A stretch of 64,000 bases of DNA from Artocarpus heterophyllus (taxonomy: Eukaryota; Streptophyta; Magnoliopsida; Rosales; Moraceae), in NCBI GenBank assembly GCA_025403435.1, contig CM046341.1, forward strand, positions 23,596,908 through 23,660,907, written 5' to 3'. A program made the position numbers and the translations under genes. Of the stretch, positions 36,401-48,300 are shown piece after piece (within the stretch, counting starts at the first letter, position 1; the number at the start of each line of letters is the position of its first letter). The notes under the pieces were generated by a model. The model ran no database searches and was not told the origin of the DNA. It was given only the letters and a program-made list of their open reading frames with translations.

Positions 36401-39400
36401 CAGCCTTTATCATCCTGCAAAAGAACCATGATATAATTATGTTGTAGTTCTGATCCCTACAAGAGGGCTAAAGCAAGGACAAGACAATTGTTTGTTCCCT
36501 ACACCAATGAGTCACTGCACTTCATCTACTAGCCAACAATTCCAGATATGTTCGATTAGAAAGCAATAATAATCCAGAAACATGTTTTTCTATTCATTTA
36601 TTATCTCTTTTTGACCGAAAAAAATAGATATTAATGTTAACCAAAAAATGAGGAAGTGCGCCACTTTATTGTTTGACCAGAAAAATATATACCAAAGGTG
36701 AAGGCTTTAACCCTAGAATCCTAATGAATGAATTGATCAACCACAAACCAAAAATAAAACCCCTACTTTTGAGATTCAATTTTGACGGACTCCACTTTAT
36801 CACAATTAAGTTTTGCAAATTACATCTCCATCTTAAATACTCAGGGATCCAGTGCTATTTTCAGACTCCTGGATGGAATTTTTCAAAACAATGAAACTTC
36901 TTTTTTCTCTCTCTTAAGTCTGCCAAAAATAATTATATCCTCCAACATATGAATTTTACAAATTCTAATCCTCATTTTTCAAAGGAGACCAAGGTTTGAA
37001 AGCAGATATAGCAATCATTTTATCTACTTTTCTTTTCAATTCACCCAAAAAAAAAAAAAATTTCCCTAAAAAGTCGTACACGCAAACTGTTCTCCCAGAA
37101 CAGGAATATATTGAATTGAGATCATCTCTTTAAAAATATTGCTGGTTATAAATTTCAATGAGGTTTTCTTTGTAATCTAACATTCTTTGCCAGGGGAGTA
37201 AACCAAAGAGTGATAAATGGGGAAATCACATGTGCAAACTGCAAAGGGACATTAGGCAACATTTTGAAGATGTTAAGCAAAATTCTGCAAGAGAAGTAAG
37301 GAATTGGAGCAACTCAAAGTCAAGAAGAAAAATCTTACTTGTCAAGGTTTCTTATGTATTTGTCATACACAAGAAAATGAAGTCGATAGCCTGCAGAAGC
37401 TGTAAGTGCATCAAAGAGATTATGCACAGTGATTATGTCTGCGACAGCTGCACAAGCAGGAGCTATACGTGCAAAAGCCATTGGCCCAACAGTTTTCTTA
37501 TCATCAACCTGATGGAGAGAAAAATAAACGTAAATACAAATAAATCTTGGACTATGGACGAACCAATGATGGAGCTGCATGTTGAAGACAGAGCAATGAA
37601 AGGCAAGTAAAAATTATGATGAATGAAACCTGAACAGCCATGTTCGTAGAACTAGAATAAAAAAGTGACCATGCAGCCTCTTCCTCTACCTCCTGATTTC
37701 TGCAAGATTCAGCCTCCTGGCAGTATCCCAAAAAAAAAAAAAAATTAAAATCATAGGACCAATCGGAAAATTTTTAACTAAATCTTCCGAGTAAAAACCT
37801 CCATATATTAGAAGTACGAAAAGGTGACAATGACAGGCCAACTCACTTCCTCTAATTGTTTGTTCTCAAGACTTGGAGCCTCCCATGCAAGCATCATGTC
37901 AAAAGTTAAACGACGGAACTCTTTATCACTAAAGTAATCTGGGCGTCTGGTCACTATATGTAATGCCTGGTATGAGCAAAATTCTAAAAAATTCCTTGCA
38001 TATGTCAGAAGTTCCTTAGTGTCCTCAGGTATAGTTGTACCAAATTGATCTTGTAACTCTTCAGTGGGAAGTTTAAGGATTCTGCAGAAAAAAGGCATGA
38101 AATTACTAGGGAAGCACATTTTTTAGCATTTTAGAAATATGCAGCATGAATGTGTTTACCATTTGAAAGGGTGTGAAAATTTGCTCAAGCAAAATGACCC
38201 GTCCTTAATATCTCATATCTTCCCGTATGGAATATTCAATTCAGTAAAGCAAGTTTTATGGGCTTTCCCTGTTCAGTGGAGTTCATTGATGTTGGAGAAG
38301 CTGCTCTAATAAGGTGGCTATTATGTGGAAGAGCACAGTGCAGTAATTTGAGGAAGACTGGATTTTTTAAGAGAGAGATGGAGACTAAGGATCTCTTTGA
38401 AAAAGGCTAAATAATTAGCTTCCTTGTGGGACTCTACTGATAAAGCCTTTAAAGACTTCCGAATTGTTTTTAAATTATTTTGAATTGGAAAGATGCAGTA
38501 GGGTGATTAAATACGATGTATTTGGGGGCTTTTTGTTGGTTGCGGACACCTTGTCCTCTTTCCTTTGCACTGCCTTCAGTATCAATCAAGAATGTTTCTC
38601 ATCAAAGAAAAACTCTATAAAGTTACCAATTTACAAACTCATGATTCTGCTAGAGTTACCAATTTTACGCCTTGCGTATGAAAACTACTCCAATTATTGC
38701 CCATAAAATATCTTCTAATCAAATTGTTTGGAGTATTGATAGTGAAATGCTTCTATAAAAAGCAACTAGCCGGCTCTTTTGTGATGGGAAAAAGATTATA
38801 TTGAAGAAAACAAAAAGGCATGAGATGTTGAAATCATCGCCGGCTTTAGAAGGAAGCCCAACATCCAAAGCTAGCCCAATAAGGCCAATGTTCCATGTTT
38901 ATTCAAACACGTGATAATAGTCTTAGTAATATAAGATTTTACAGTGTGATGTATATGCTAGAAAGTTTTCTAAAAGCAACTGAATCAATGTGTATTTTCT
39001 CCACTTAAAATTTGGGAAGAGCCAAATAAAGGCAATCTCATTAGGATATAAGAGTGCTTCTTTTGTATTGTTTCCTTTTTTGTCTTCTATGCTTTTGGTG
39101 TAGTAAAAACATCAAGGTTCTCATAGCAAGGGTGCCGAGAGTTAATTTCTATTAGTTAATCCTGATGTATTTAATGTTATAATATTAACATTTGTTTAGT
39201 CCACGAGTGTTAAGTTCTACATGAGAAAGCGTATTAAAAAGAAGGATTCTAGGTAGCAGGTTGGTCCAGGCTGTTCACAAATGCCCCAATCCGCTTTACA
39301 CCTTCAGTTACTTCAACAGCAAGAAAGAAAAGAAAATTCTAATACATCTTCCTAACCAAATGCAAAGAGGAAGAAAACACAAAAATAAATAAATAAATAA

Positions 39401-40380
39401 AACACAATAAAATAAAGTTTCACTCTATTGGTCCTTTGGAGCTATGATCCTCAGCGCCCACTAAAGACCACAGGGAGTCTTCCCATCAAACTTAACCTCT
39501 AGACAACTTGCAAACAGCCAAAAGCAATCTCTATTCCTCTTCCAAAGTTTTCAGTCCCAAAAGTTTCCCTTCCAACCAATAATTTATACAAGTCCTCCAA
39601 ACATATGCTAACAGAAGCAATTTTTCCAAGAGCCCATTGCATCAAGGCAATTTTTATTCACAACCTACCTAATACGTAAAATTATGCTCAAAAATCTAAT
39701 AAAGCTTTGATTAGGGGTAATGTAAATTCCCTTTCTGCACTAGTTATAAATAATGTTGGTAATTTTTTCAATTAATAACAGTCCTTACATGACATGCCCT
39801 CCAAACTCCAAATGTCTTAACATCAAGGCAAGTTTTGCACAGAACCTCACCATAATAACGCAAAATTATGGTCTACAATCAGAAGGAAACGTAAATATCT
39901 TTTTTCTGTAATAGAGATCAAATAATTGACGAAGTGCCATCACTCACAAAATGAAACCAAAAAATGCTACTCCAAATTCCAATAAATAAAAATATGTATG
40001 CCCTAGAGTAATTTTTGCACAAATGATTCCCAAAGATCAGAACACAATATCATGGGTAACGTAAATTCCATTTATGTACTAGAATAACAAATAAATGACA
40101 TAAAAAAGTTAAACAGAAGCCATTAAAATTCAAGAAAACTCGTAAAATGAATGAAGTCGAATTTGGAAAGGAAAATGAATAAAAGAGGGGGGAGAGAGAG
40201 AGACCTGGAACAGCGAGACACGACGGAATTGGCCAGAGGAGAGAGGTGAGGAATATTTCGAGAATATTCGTCTTGGTCTGCATTTGAGGAGGAACACTTG
40301 GGGCTGAACAAGGCTTTCAGAGACTTCTGAGGGCTTCTCATAAGCCCTTCCCATAGTCCGACCTTCTCAGCTTTCTCCAT
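27432..40380 (-). CDS. DUF639-family plant protein, 10 exons, intact
   Basis: Plant protein of unknown function that I assign to the DUF639 family by its C-terminal region. Exons in order: 40380-40205, 38081-37847, 37716-37630, 37508-37339, 36414-36275, 35136-34959, 34867-34276, 33905-33793, 28205-27962, 27662-27432. All introns are GT-AG, phases agree, and the lengths sum to 2166 nt (721 codons plus stop). The N-terminus is MEKAEKVGLWEGLMR. Hydrophobic segments YVLPSLLLFTAVFMLW (about residues 569-584) and VALLLVVLAAVFAFMP (about 650-665) suggest membrane anchoring near the C-terminus. A conserved-looking tail runs through EAFTREMPCRKESSD and REWWVRIPAAPVQL to a Lys-rich end. Intron 8 (33792-28206) holds a whole copia element in antisense orientation. 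ATG 40380 is chosen because it opens the first coding exon and matches the pseudogene start. Confidence 0.85.
28394..28609 (+). repeat. 5' LTR of the intronic copia element
   Basis: 216 bp, TGTTGTGATT...TTTGTGACA, with TATA box TATATAAG at 28529-28536. Identical to the 3' LTR (33320-33533) except for one extra GT unit at about 28541. Confidence 0.95.
28610..28622 (+). other. Primer-binding site (initiator tRNA-Met)
   Basis: TGGTATCAGAGCC directly abuts the 5' LTR; it is complementary to the 3' end of plant initiator tRNA-Met and primes minus-strand DNA synthesis. Confidence 0.92.
28698..30866 (+). CDS. Copia gag-protease-integrase ORF (first part of the polyprotein)
   Basis: 722-aa frame with the copia order. 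Gag spans about residues 30-220 (YRLNGKNYLKWSQMVRTFL start). The zinc knuckle is at about 272-285, CTYCKKHRHTREKC, CX2CX4HX4C. The aspartic protease motif WIIDSGATDHM lies at about 383. The GAG-pre-integrase zinc-binding region at about 515-565 includes HRHLGHPS and CNDCEFAKH. The integrase core has catalytic Asp in HSDIWGP (about 580), Asp in FRSDN (about 645) and Glu in NGVAERKN (about 680). The frame ends at 30866 just after the integrase core because of a one-step frameshift between about 30838 and 30856; the rest of pol continues in the +1 frame. The ATG at 28698 is the first after the PBS that opens the Gag frame. Confidence 0.95.
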   Translation: MSSSTETSPASDNQTSESSAAVSTGDLQNIQAAYRLNGKNYLKWSQMVRTFLKGRGKLSHLLGTGPKEGDPKFDAWDEQDSMVMSWLWNSMLPEISDTCMFLNTAKEIWDAIKQTYSKVHDAAQIFEIKTKLSATQQGMLSVTEYSSRLQGLWQEMDHYQCIQMRCSDDAAILKRFVEKERIYDFLAGLNAEFDAVRVQILGKEDLSSLNETIAIIRAEEGRREVMLQSHTENGSTMVTKTTRMKVQGSVHRPEGTNTQVDSIKPLNKDSMFCTYCKKHRHTREKCWKLHGRPPMANRNAADQQISERGQAHLARSDETSLNSGTELNKEDIEKLKAFLGSLDKAPAGSSAGTCSLVFSGTSSSSCVANFSDAISKNMWIIDSGATDHMTYSSKSFTSYTPCSGHKKITIADGSVTTVAGQGDVYINQYITLKNVLHVPKLFTNLLSIQKLTKDSNCSVSFFPSHCVFQEQGTKRTIGHASERNGLYYLDEQGGRTGIEKSSSTSFLSESVISNKDKIWLYHRHLGHPSFSVLKFIFPSLFKGSVPHQFHCNDCEFAKHKRASFPISNTKTFVPFTLIHSDIWGPSMTPNISGAKWFVTFIDDCTRITWIYLMKNKSDVSIIFPNFYNMVKNQFDVGIKRFRSDNARDYFNQFLSPFFQKQGIIHESSCISTPQQNGVAERKNGHILDITRALLFHKKVPKQYWGEAVLTATHLINTSYKGS
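30880..33312 (+). CDS. Copia reverse transcriptase-RNase H ORF (second part of the polyprotein)
   Basis: An 810-aa open frame continuing the polyprotein after the frameshift; the ATG at 30880 is only the first Met in frame, and coding similarity begins slightly upstream at about 30856. Residues 1-70 resemble the post-integrase segment (CVFIGYSSTQKGYKCYHP). A Ser/Pro/Gln-rich linker follows (about 105-245), with a repeated GQPESTGQPAESPSV phrase. The RT has YKARLVAKGYTQ, FDVKNAFLHGDL and the catalytic YVDDIIVTGND (about 490). RNase H shows DADYAGS, SAESEF and the LYCDNKSAI segment, ending with the HIEVDRHFIKEK region. The stop TGA (33310-33312) overlaps the polypurine tract. Confidence 0.95.
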   Translation: MEILTKFFPHFNPSNNLTPRIFGSVVFVHVHSQNRGKLDPRAIKCVFIGYSSTQKGYKCYHPPSRKFFVSADVTFFENESYFQNTYLQGDRLDEDRNRDLFFLDFFPGQSESIPTAGAGQSEPSTDNQSVPTPEFFGQLESTGQPAESPSVGQPESTGQPAESPSVQDVEFLPNPASTAQSESIIESQGMMKEKGNQDTTVRPLQVYSRKKVPISQTVQVQSPNQATAQLPEPTFRPAGTTHNQSKAIHEPEEQSDKDLPIALRKNTRTCTKYPLYLFMSYKNLSQNHRAFLSNLHTIPIPRNVSEALGHKEWENAMKLEMEALEKNNTWEMVNMPKGKKLVGCRWVFTIKYKSDGSLERYKARLVAKGYTQTYGIDYLETFAPVAKMNTVRVLLSLAANFGWSLQQFDVKNAFLHGDLEEEIYMEIPPGFESKEGMVCRLKKALYGLKQSPRAWFGIFTKAMIDLGYKQSQGDHTLFVKHSTSGGVTALLVYVDDIIVTGNDAEGMQNLKKCLEREFEIKELGRLKYFLGIEVAHSKQGIFISQQKYALDLLKETGKLGCKPVETPIEFNHGLCDAPEDAVVEKASYQRLVEKLIYLAHTRPDIAFAVSIVSQFMHNPKEVHLKAVHRILQYLKGSPGRGILFKKGIGMTLEAYTDADYAGSLIDRRSTSGYCTILGGNLVTWRSKKQSVVARSSAESEFRSMALGVCELLWLKIILDDLQIKWEGPMRLYCDNKSAISIAHNPVQHDRTKHIEVDRHFIKEKLDSGLICTPFVSSKDQLADVLTKGLPSAAFQDLVNKLGMEDIHSLA
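33309..33319 (+). other. Polypurine tract of the copia element
   Basis: TTGAGGGGGAG directly before the 3' LTR; the plus-strand primer site of LTR retrotransposons. Confidence 0.85.
33320..33533 (+). repeat. 3' LTR of the intronic copia element
   Basis: 214 bp, TGTTGTGATT...TTTGTGACA. It could promote transcription rightward, antisense to DUF639 exons 8 to 1. Confidence 0.95.
33598..33625. repeat. (AT)n microsatellite
   Basis: An uninterrupted AT dinucleotide run in DUF639 intron 8 between the copia element and exon 8; a purine-rich AAAAGAAAA tract follows at about 33705-33746. Confidence 0.9.
38082..40204 (-). other. DUF639 intron 1 (2.1 kb)
   Basis: No embedded gene or clean transposon recognised. 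The open frame at 38464-38706 has no recognisable domain. A (AAAT)n run lies at about 39388-39400. Confidence 0.5.
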
Positions 40381-41999
40381 TGTTTCGGATCTCTGCTCTC
40401 TAAGATCTCCTTTTATTTCTTCTTGGGTTCCTTTCTTTCACTCTCGGTTTCTTTTTTCTTTCCTCTCTAAGTAGCATGAGCCATCATGGTCGCATATACA
40501 CGCAATGAAATCCAAAATTTGTTCCCTCTTCATTGCATGGAATGACAACGAGCACGAGATCTTTGTTTGATTTGGTGTCGCAAATCTAACCAATAGGTCG
40601 TTTGGAAGGGCAAAGTCACAAAATATGGGAGGGTTTGGTGCGCGGGTTGAGATTTGAGAATGGTTTGGTTTCGGAACCTGACTTGTCTTTTGTGTTTAGA
40701 ATATAAAAGTTTAAAACAAAAATAAATCATTATATCAAATTTAAAATAAAAACTAACATTTAAAAAATTATAGTTTATAGAAAAAACCACAAAAGCAAAA
40801 ATTTTTACTAATAAAAATAGTTCAAAACGGTTAGATCTTTAAGGGTCACGTTCTCAAAACTAATTATTTAGCTTGTTTTAAAGGATCATCATATTTTTTG
40901 AACGATTTAAAACTTGTGTCTATCAAACGACCGTTTTTATAGGCCCATAGGTTTAAAACCATTTAAAATGTTTTAAACACGTGTACCAAACAACACATAA
41001 AAGTTGATGAAAACTATGTTTTGTAATTCTAACTACGTTTTCAAATGTCCTGCAAAAAAGTTTTTTTAAGTTAGAGTCTGTTTGGTATCATTTTTGTTTT
41101 TTTTTTAGATAGAAAAACAAAATATTTCATGTTTTTATTTTTTTTCATTTTTTAAATAAAAAAAATGTCGGATAACTCATATTTATTTTTTTAATAAAAA
41201 ACAAAAAATACATTTGATAACGATTTTTGTTACATGTTTTTTAAAACAAAAAAAATATATTGTTGACTTGTACTTAACTTTAGAATCCGAAGGATGAGAC
41301 AGTATATGACCAACTACTCAAGTAGAGATCAGGGTCGAGTTCGGTCTAATAGCCATGCTCATGATTGGGGTTGGGGTCAAGGTCGAACCAATGGGCATGG
41401 GCTGAGGCTGGAATCGAACCGACGCTAACAATAAGGCTCATGATAAAACCCAAGAGAATTTGAAGTAAATGTCACAATTCATACAACTTGGGGCAATAAA
41501 TATCATATTTTTTTAAGTGTTAGAAAATATCATATTCTTTTAAAAAATGATTTCTTTTCCCTATTTTACCCAAAAAATTAATTATGAAGCTTGATTTTAT
41601 TATTCTTTTATTTTATTTTTCTTTCTTCTTTTTTCTTTTTTTTCCTCTCTCTCTTCTCTCTCCTGACTTTCTCTCTCCTCATGACAACTATCTTTTCCCT
41701 TCGCTTCTCTCTTTTTTGTCACTCTCCTCTCTCAACAGATCTTCCATCTTCAGATCCTATAGCATGACAGCTCTTTTCTGGCGCTACTCCACCATTTCAC
41801 ACTAGTCTAGTAATACTCCTTAAGCTAACTAATAAGCTCATGGAAAACCTATTTAGTTAGGATAAAGAGTATTAACCTTTCATTTACATTATAAATGTTA
41901 TGGTTTACTTAAAATATTCATTTTAGTATAAAAGAGTTTTGAAATTGTTGTTTTACTCCTTTTCTTATTTATAATATATACAGATTCAAAAATGGACGT
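40381..41999. other. DUF639 promoter/5' UTR and AT-rich intergenic DNA
   Basis: 40381-40470 is pyrimidine-rich on the + strand (GA-rich in the gene's sense), as in plant 5' leaders. No TATA box was assigned. Beyond it, T/A homopolymer-rich DNA (41090-41260) and a CT-rich stretch (41590-41750) show no gene. A short block at 41300-41460 is richer in G and C, possibly a repeat fragment. Confidence 0.45.
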
Positions 42000-42725
42000 G
42001 GAGTATACTATCACATCCATAGTTAGTAATATATCTGTTTACAAAACCAGAACAGAGCTGGTAAGTTTGACAAAATAGAGCTCCAAAATAAGCTTCAATA
42101 TGAACAAATCTTTGCCTGGCAGCTCGGGTACTCGGTCAACCACTAAACCTGTATATCCTTACCTGCATCATAAGAACTATAATAAGCTAAAGGCTTAGTA
42201 AGTAGAAACTAATGCATGAACATGTACATTGAATGAGAATGCAATCAGACATTTTGTTTTATTAGTCTTCCTTTAACAATTCTTTCTTCATTTGGGTACC
42301 CTTGGAGTGTGGTACTTAACTGATAATAATAGGTCGTAGTTTTTAGAATCTCTTCATCATAATTTGGCCAACGTAATAATAATAATAACACGAGGCTTCC
42401 ATCTTGGTTTTTAGACCTTAAGTTGCCATAGTTAGTCTCAGTCTTTATAGCTCTTCTTATCTTAGTTTTTTAACCTTAAAGTATTCACCACCTTTTATTA
42501 GGTCGACCAGACCCACCAATATCTCGTGCTTACCTGACCACTAATTAAGCACCATACCCCTATTTTAGTTAAAAAAGTCATTTCTTTTTTGGATCTTATC
42601 ACATCTTCTAATGTAAATGTCATCAACCATGAATACTTTTCAACAATCTATATGATCCTCAAATAATAACATTCCAATCAATCACCTTAAAACATAACAT
42701 TACATATTTCTTGTGATGCAGTAAA
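42000..42725 (-). mobile_element. Ty3/gypsy-like LTR fragment (minus orientation)
   Basis: On the minus strand it contains CTTACTAAGCCTTTAGCTTA followed by ATGATGCAGGTAAGG, the same kind of phrase as ACTTACTAAGCGAAAGCTCA in the LTR at 12486-16411. No termini were found; LTR E is inserted at its right side. Confidence 0.4.
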
Positions 42726-43654
42726 TGTTGGAAAACGAGTGCACAGTGGAATTATAAAATTTTAAAATTAGAGTATTTTTTAAAGCACAAGTTTGACATG
42801 CTATATATATAAATTAATGATAGATCTTACTAACCCCTTTTGTATACTGAAGTAGGCTCGAATCCCTGTAGAGAACAACGTTTTAGAAGAGCCTCAACCA
42901 ACTGGTCTTCTTTGCTATTCTCTATCCATGATCAGAGTGTGGGCGGTTACACGTCGTATAGCTCTTCCTCCGGTGACTCTCCTTTCAACCACTTGAGAAG
43001 ACCTAGAGCTAAAGTTCTTGATATTGAACAATAGGTCTCAAAGAGTTTCAGAGTCTCTCAAACTAAAGTACTCACTTTATGCTTCTCAATTGATCTAAAT
43101 AACTGAAAAAATTCACCCCCTATTTATAGTGGTCGAATCTGGGGTCAAGCCCTATCAGATAAAGCCTCAAAATTCGAATCTGGATCAACTTCTAATGAAA
43201 AATGCATCTAAAACGCGTATATAGATTATTGCACACTTGGTAGGCCAAATTGGCAGATCGGCCGTCGAACTTACTCCATTGGCAGACCGAACTAATGTAT
43301 CAGCATAGCAAACTTGCGATAATTTGATTGCTGAGAATATCTTATTTTCCACCTGAGATTCTTAGATAAAGCCTCAATTTCAATTCAAATAACCCAATAG
43401 AAAAGTTGTCTAATCAAAACAGACATATCTGGATAATCGCATAGAAAATAAAATATTATCCAAATAATTCAACATGTTTATCTTGAATTAATTCATAAAA
43501 TTAATTCAACTGATAAACTAACATGAATTATTAGATCTGATTCTATCGATTTTTAGCCAATCTAATAATATAACATAAGTCACCAATATGTATGAAAAAC
43601 ATGCAGTATCGTTACAATTTATTATGAGCTAGCAAAGGAGATCCAATGGACATA
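42726..43654 (-). mobile_element. Copia-family LTR E, first part (split by the gypsy element)
   Basis: Begins TGTTGGAAAACGAGTGCACA and follows the 2-kb copia LTR family. The iterated motif block at about 43235-43320 is diverged. The copy is cut at ACATA (43650-43654), where the gypsy element inserts. Confidence 0.85.
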
Positions 43655-44609
43655 TGATGCAAGCAATGAAGCTGCACAAGTTAGGAGTCATGTTTGTGAA
43701 CTATTAAGTCGTCCAAGTGGTCCAATCACACGATTTAAGGCCAAGCGTTTCAAGGAAACATTGAACGGGCTCATTCAACAAGTTGGCGACATTTCACATA
43801 AATGGAGCCCTAGCATAGGCCCAAATCAGTCTCAAGAGAGCCTAGTCACTATGATTAAGGTTCTAGAAGATTCACATTGATGATGGTGCGTGATTCCAGT
43901 AAATTGTGGGGCCAATTTGTCAGATTGTAATTTGGAGAAACCTTCCTATTTTGGATCGACACGTGGGCGCCATGTCATCAAGTCCAAGCCTTGTCATACT
44001 TTTATTTTTCTCATGTAATTTTCGTATTTTCTTAGTTGTCAAATTCAATTTGTTAGGCATGAAAACAAACCTAGATAGTTTCTTTTTTTTTTCTAGAATA
44101 GATTAGGTGCATCTTAAGGGATAAAATTAGCTACTTTCCTTTTCTATTATTTTTGTTGGATTACAGCCAGCAAAGTCAGATTTTAGGGCTTAATTTTGCA
44201 TGGGAAAAACACCAATCAAGGGATTTCCAAGTCAGCATTCGCTTAGGGGTTTTTTTGGGGTTGAAAATCGTTTCCCATATATTTGTAAACACTTTGTTAT
44301 TTTGAGGGAAGGAAATCAAATTATCATTCATGAATTTGGTGAGGTTTTCTTGTTTTCTTCTTATTTTCTTGAGAAGACTCTTCGAACTTATCAAGATTAA
44401 ACTTGTGGCGTTCAAAAAATTGACTTATCATCTAGAGTTTTAAGTGTTCTTGCAATTATAGGTGTAGCGTCTTCCTATCCGTGGTTCTTGGTTCATGTCT
44501 TACTAGATTATGGGTTAAGGCTCAATAAATGTGTGTCATAAGGGAATTAGGGTTTCGATTCCAGATTTGGTGTCGGATCTCGTCGCGTTAGTCAGCGGGG
44601 TTCATATTA
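43655..44609 (+). repeat. 5' LTR of the gypsy element
   Basis: 955 bp, TGATGCAAGC...TTCATATTA (the final CA has become TA). Contains a 66-codon open frame (44200-44400) also open in the 3' LTR. Confidence 0.9.
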
Positions 44610-44625
44610 GTTGACATCAGAGCTT
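44610..44625 (+). other. Probable degenerate primer-binding site
   Basis: TTGACATCAGAGC follows the 5' LTR. It shares ATCAGAGC with the initiator tRNA-Met site but differs at two positions before it. Confidence 0.45.
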
Positions 44626-45389
44626 AGGTTCCAAGGCAAGTTTGACTATCCTTTATCTTATTATATTCTTGTTCTTGTTTAGTCGAATTTAGAGCCCTGA
44701 AAAAAAAATTCCTGGTTTAAGGTCTAAGTTTCTTGACCGAATTCTTCCCTTCCTTTTCTTGTTCGAATTTTGCCAATTTTGTTTGCTTTGAATACTTGTG
44801 TCAGTTAGTTTCTGCTTGATTTGAATTCGATTGTTTTTGTTTTTTTTTTCATTTATTTGTGCACACCTGCTCGTTTGTGTGTTGATTCTAGTTTCACAAA
44901 AAAAGGGATCTGAAAAGAAAAGAAAGAAAAAGAAAAGAAAACAAGAGGATCCAAAAAAAAAAAAAAAAGTTTGGAGACCCATCTTAAATTTTTTCGTTTG
45001 TTTTCATCGCTATAGGGTTCCATAAGCCTAGAACACACTTTACTCCATAGAAAAAAAAAATCAAAATTTGGCTACACATTTTACACGTTCTTGTGACTTA
45101 GCATCCTTGTTATTGAGTCTTCGTTTGCCATTTTATGTATTGCACGTTAAATCTTGTGGATTGTTTGGGTAGAGTTTCGTTTGTTTCAATTGCTGCTTCG
45201 ATCTTGTGTGTTTCTTAAGTCTGATTAAGAATTTGAGAAGGCATAACAAGTGAAAAAAGGCAGGAGCGGTGAGAACATTAAGTTAAAAGCCAATTTGAGT
45301 GAAACACGAGTGTGAGCGAATCATTCTTAAGTGAAACATGTGAGGGAGTGCTTGTGAGGTTCCTAACCTTATATTGCAGACTCTAAAAC

Positions 45390-48300
45390 ATGTCTCACAA
45401 TCAAGAAGATAATTCAACCGAAGAGGCCAACAACGAACCATTCCAAACCTATAATTACAAGCTTTGGTGGGGGAATTGAGATGGATGATGAGAGCTGAAT
45501 TGGAACCTTTACATGAGAGAATGGATAGGTTAGAAGAGGGAACACCTAGGGGGCAGCCCCAAAATAATCCCATTAGGCAACCTAGACATGTACACCATGG
45601 TGACCAATGGGGGGATATAGAGGATGATGATGATTGGGAGGAGTTTGATGATTCACTAATAATCGAGGCAGGTTTGGGCATGGTTTAGGGAATAGAGAAG
45701 ATAGGCTAGGTAGGCAGAGGTGGGATCTTAACTTAGAAAGCATCAAGGTGAAGATTCTATCCTTTTAAGGGAAAAATGATCCTGAGGTGTACCTAGAGTG
45801 GGAGAAGAGGATGGAGATGGTCTTTGATTGCCACAACTACTCCAAGTTGAAAAACGTAAAGCTCGCTGCAATTGAATTCACTGACTATGCTATTGTTTGG
45901 TGGGATCAGTTGTTGAAGGATAGAAGAAGAAACAAAGAGCAATCTGTTGAGACGTGGGAGGAAATGAAAGCAATCATGTGCAAACGATTCATCTCGAGTT
46001 ACTACCATAGGGAGTTGTACAATAAGCTCTAATGCCTTACACAAGGTAATCAGAGTGTTGATGACTATCATAAAAAGATGGAGGTTGCCATGATCCGTGC
46101 AAATGTAGTGGAGGACCTGGAGGCCATTATGGCTAGGTTCTTGCATGGTTTAAACCGTGAGATTGCACATGTGATAGAAATGCAACATTATGTGGAGCTG
46201 ATAGATATGGTGCACCAAGCCATCAAAGTGGAGCAACAGTTGAAGCGAAGAAGCATGGTTAGGAGGGGACCTAGCACGGCTACCTCAAACACATGGAGAC
46301 CAGCCCCTAAACAGGATGAATTTCCATCAAACAAGCCAAAGACTGAGCCCTCTAAGGATGCCAAACAAGTTGCTGCACCTAAACAAGGTAACACTAAATT
46401 TTCTACCTCAAAAAGTCGTGACATAAAGTGCTTTAAATGTCAAGGCAGGGCTCACATATCTCACAAATGTCCAAACAAGAGAGTAATGGTGATTATAGCT
46501 CAAGGAGAGATTGTTTTAGAGGATGAAGAAGAAGAAGTAAATGACATGCCACTTCTCGAAGATGCCTATGATGGGGAGTGTGCTATAGTTGGAGATTCAT
46601 TAGTGGCAAGACGAGCTCTTAGTGCGCAAGCTAAAGAAGAAGAGAATTATCAGCGAGAGAATTTGTTTCACACACGGTGTTTTATGAATAACAAGGTTTG
46701 TAGTGTGATAATAGATGGAGGAAGTTGCACAAATGTGGCCAACATCGAGTTAGTGGAGAAATTGGCATTACCTACCTTGAAGCATTCAAGACCATACTGA
46801 CTTCAATGGTTGAATGATTGTGGTGAGATCAAGGTTACAAAATAGGTGATGGTGGCATTTTCTATTGGAAAGTATGAGGACAAGGTGCTTTGTGATGTTG
46901 TCCCTATGCATGCATGTCACATCTTGTTGGGAAGACCGTGGCAGTTTGATCGGTGAACCACATATGACTATTTCACCAATAGGTACTCTTTTACCACGAA
47001 TAAACAGCCAATGTCACTTGTACCATTCACTCCAAAACAAGTTCTTGAAGATCAAATAAAAATGTAGAGAGTGAGTGAAAAAAGAAAAGAGAAAAAAGGG
47101 AGCCTAAACATGAGAGAAAAGAAAAAGAGAGGAGAAAAAAAGAGAGAAAAAGAGAAAGGAGAGAGTTCAACCTTAATGTGTGTAAGAGAGGAAAAATACA
47201 ATTTCATTGCAAAGAAAAGCGAGATCAAGAGCGCTTTAATTTCTCGTCAGCCTCTTATAGTACTAATGTACAAGGAGGCCCTTTTAAACACTAATGATCT
47301 TGTCGGTTCTTTGCCGAGCAATGTTGTTTCCCTTTTGTAGGAGTTTGAGGATGTATATCCTAAAGAGTTGCCTCCTGTCTTACCTCCAATTTGGGGAATT
47401 GACCATCAAATTGACTTCATACCAGAGCTTCAATTCCAAACCGGCTTGCCTATGGGAGTAATCCTGAGGAGACAAGGGAACTTCAAAGGCAAGTAGGTGA
47501 GTTATTAGAGAAGGGATATGTGCGTGAAAGCATGATTCCTTGTGCGGTTCCGGTGTTGCTAGTGCCTAAGAAGAATGGGACATGGAGAATGTGTGTAGAT
47601 TGCCAAGCCATCAACAACATTACAGTAAAGTATCATCATCCCATTCCTAGACTAGATGATATGTTGGATGAATTGCATAGTTCTTGTGTTTTTACCAAGA
47701 TTGATCTTAAGAGTGGATATCACCAAATTAGGATAAAGGAAGGTGATGAGTGGAAAACTGCATTTAAAACAAAATATGGTTTGTATGAATGGTTAGTTAT
47801 GCCTTTCGGATTAACTAATGCACCTAGCACTTTCATGAGACTTATGAACCATGTTTTGCGTGCTTACATTGGTTAATTTGTAGTTGTCTACTTTGATGAT
47901 ATCTTGATTTATAGCAAAAACTTGGATGACCACGTTGAACATTTAAAACTTGTTTTAGATGTTTTAAGGAAAGAAAAGTTGTTTGCTAACTTCAAGAAAT
48001 GTACCTTTTGCACAGATAAGCTTGTATTTCTTGGTTTTGTTGTGAATGCACAAGGTATACAAGTTGATGAGGGAAAAGTGAAGGCAATCCAAGATTGGCC
48101 AACTCCTACAACCATAGGGCAAGTGAGAAGTTTTCATGGCTTGGCTAGTTTCTACCGGTGTTTTGTTTGGGACTTTAGTAGCCTTGCCATACCTTTAACT
48201 AAAGTCATCAAGAAGAACGTACCATTTAAGTTGGGAAAGGAACAAGAAAAGGCATTCAAACTGATCAAGGAGAAGTTAACAAATGCACCTCTACTTGTTT

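Noticed and set aside
38464..38706. 80-codon plus-strand frame in DUF639 intron 1
   Set aside because: No domain and wholly inside an intron of an opposite-strand gene.
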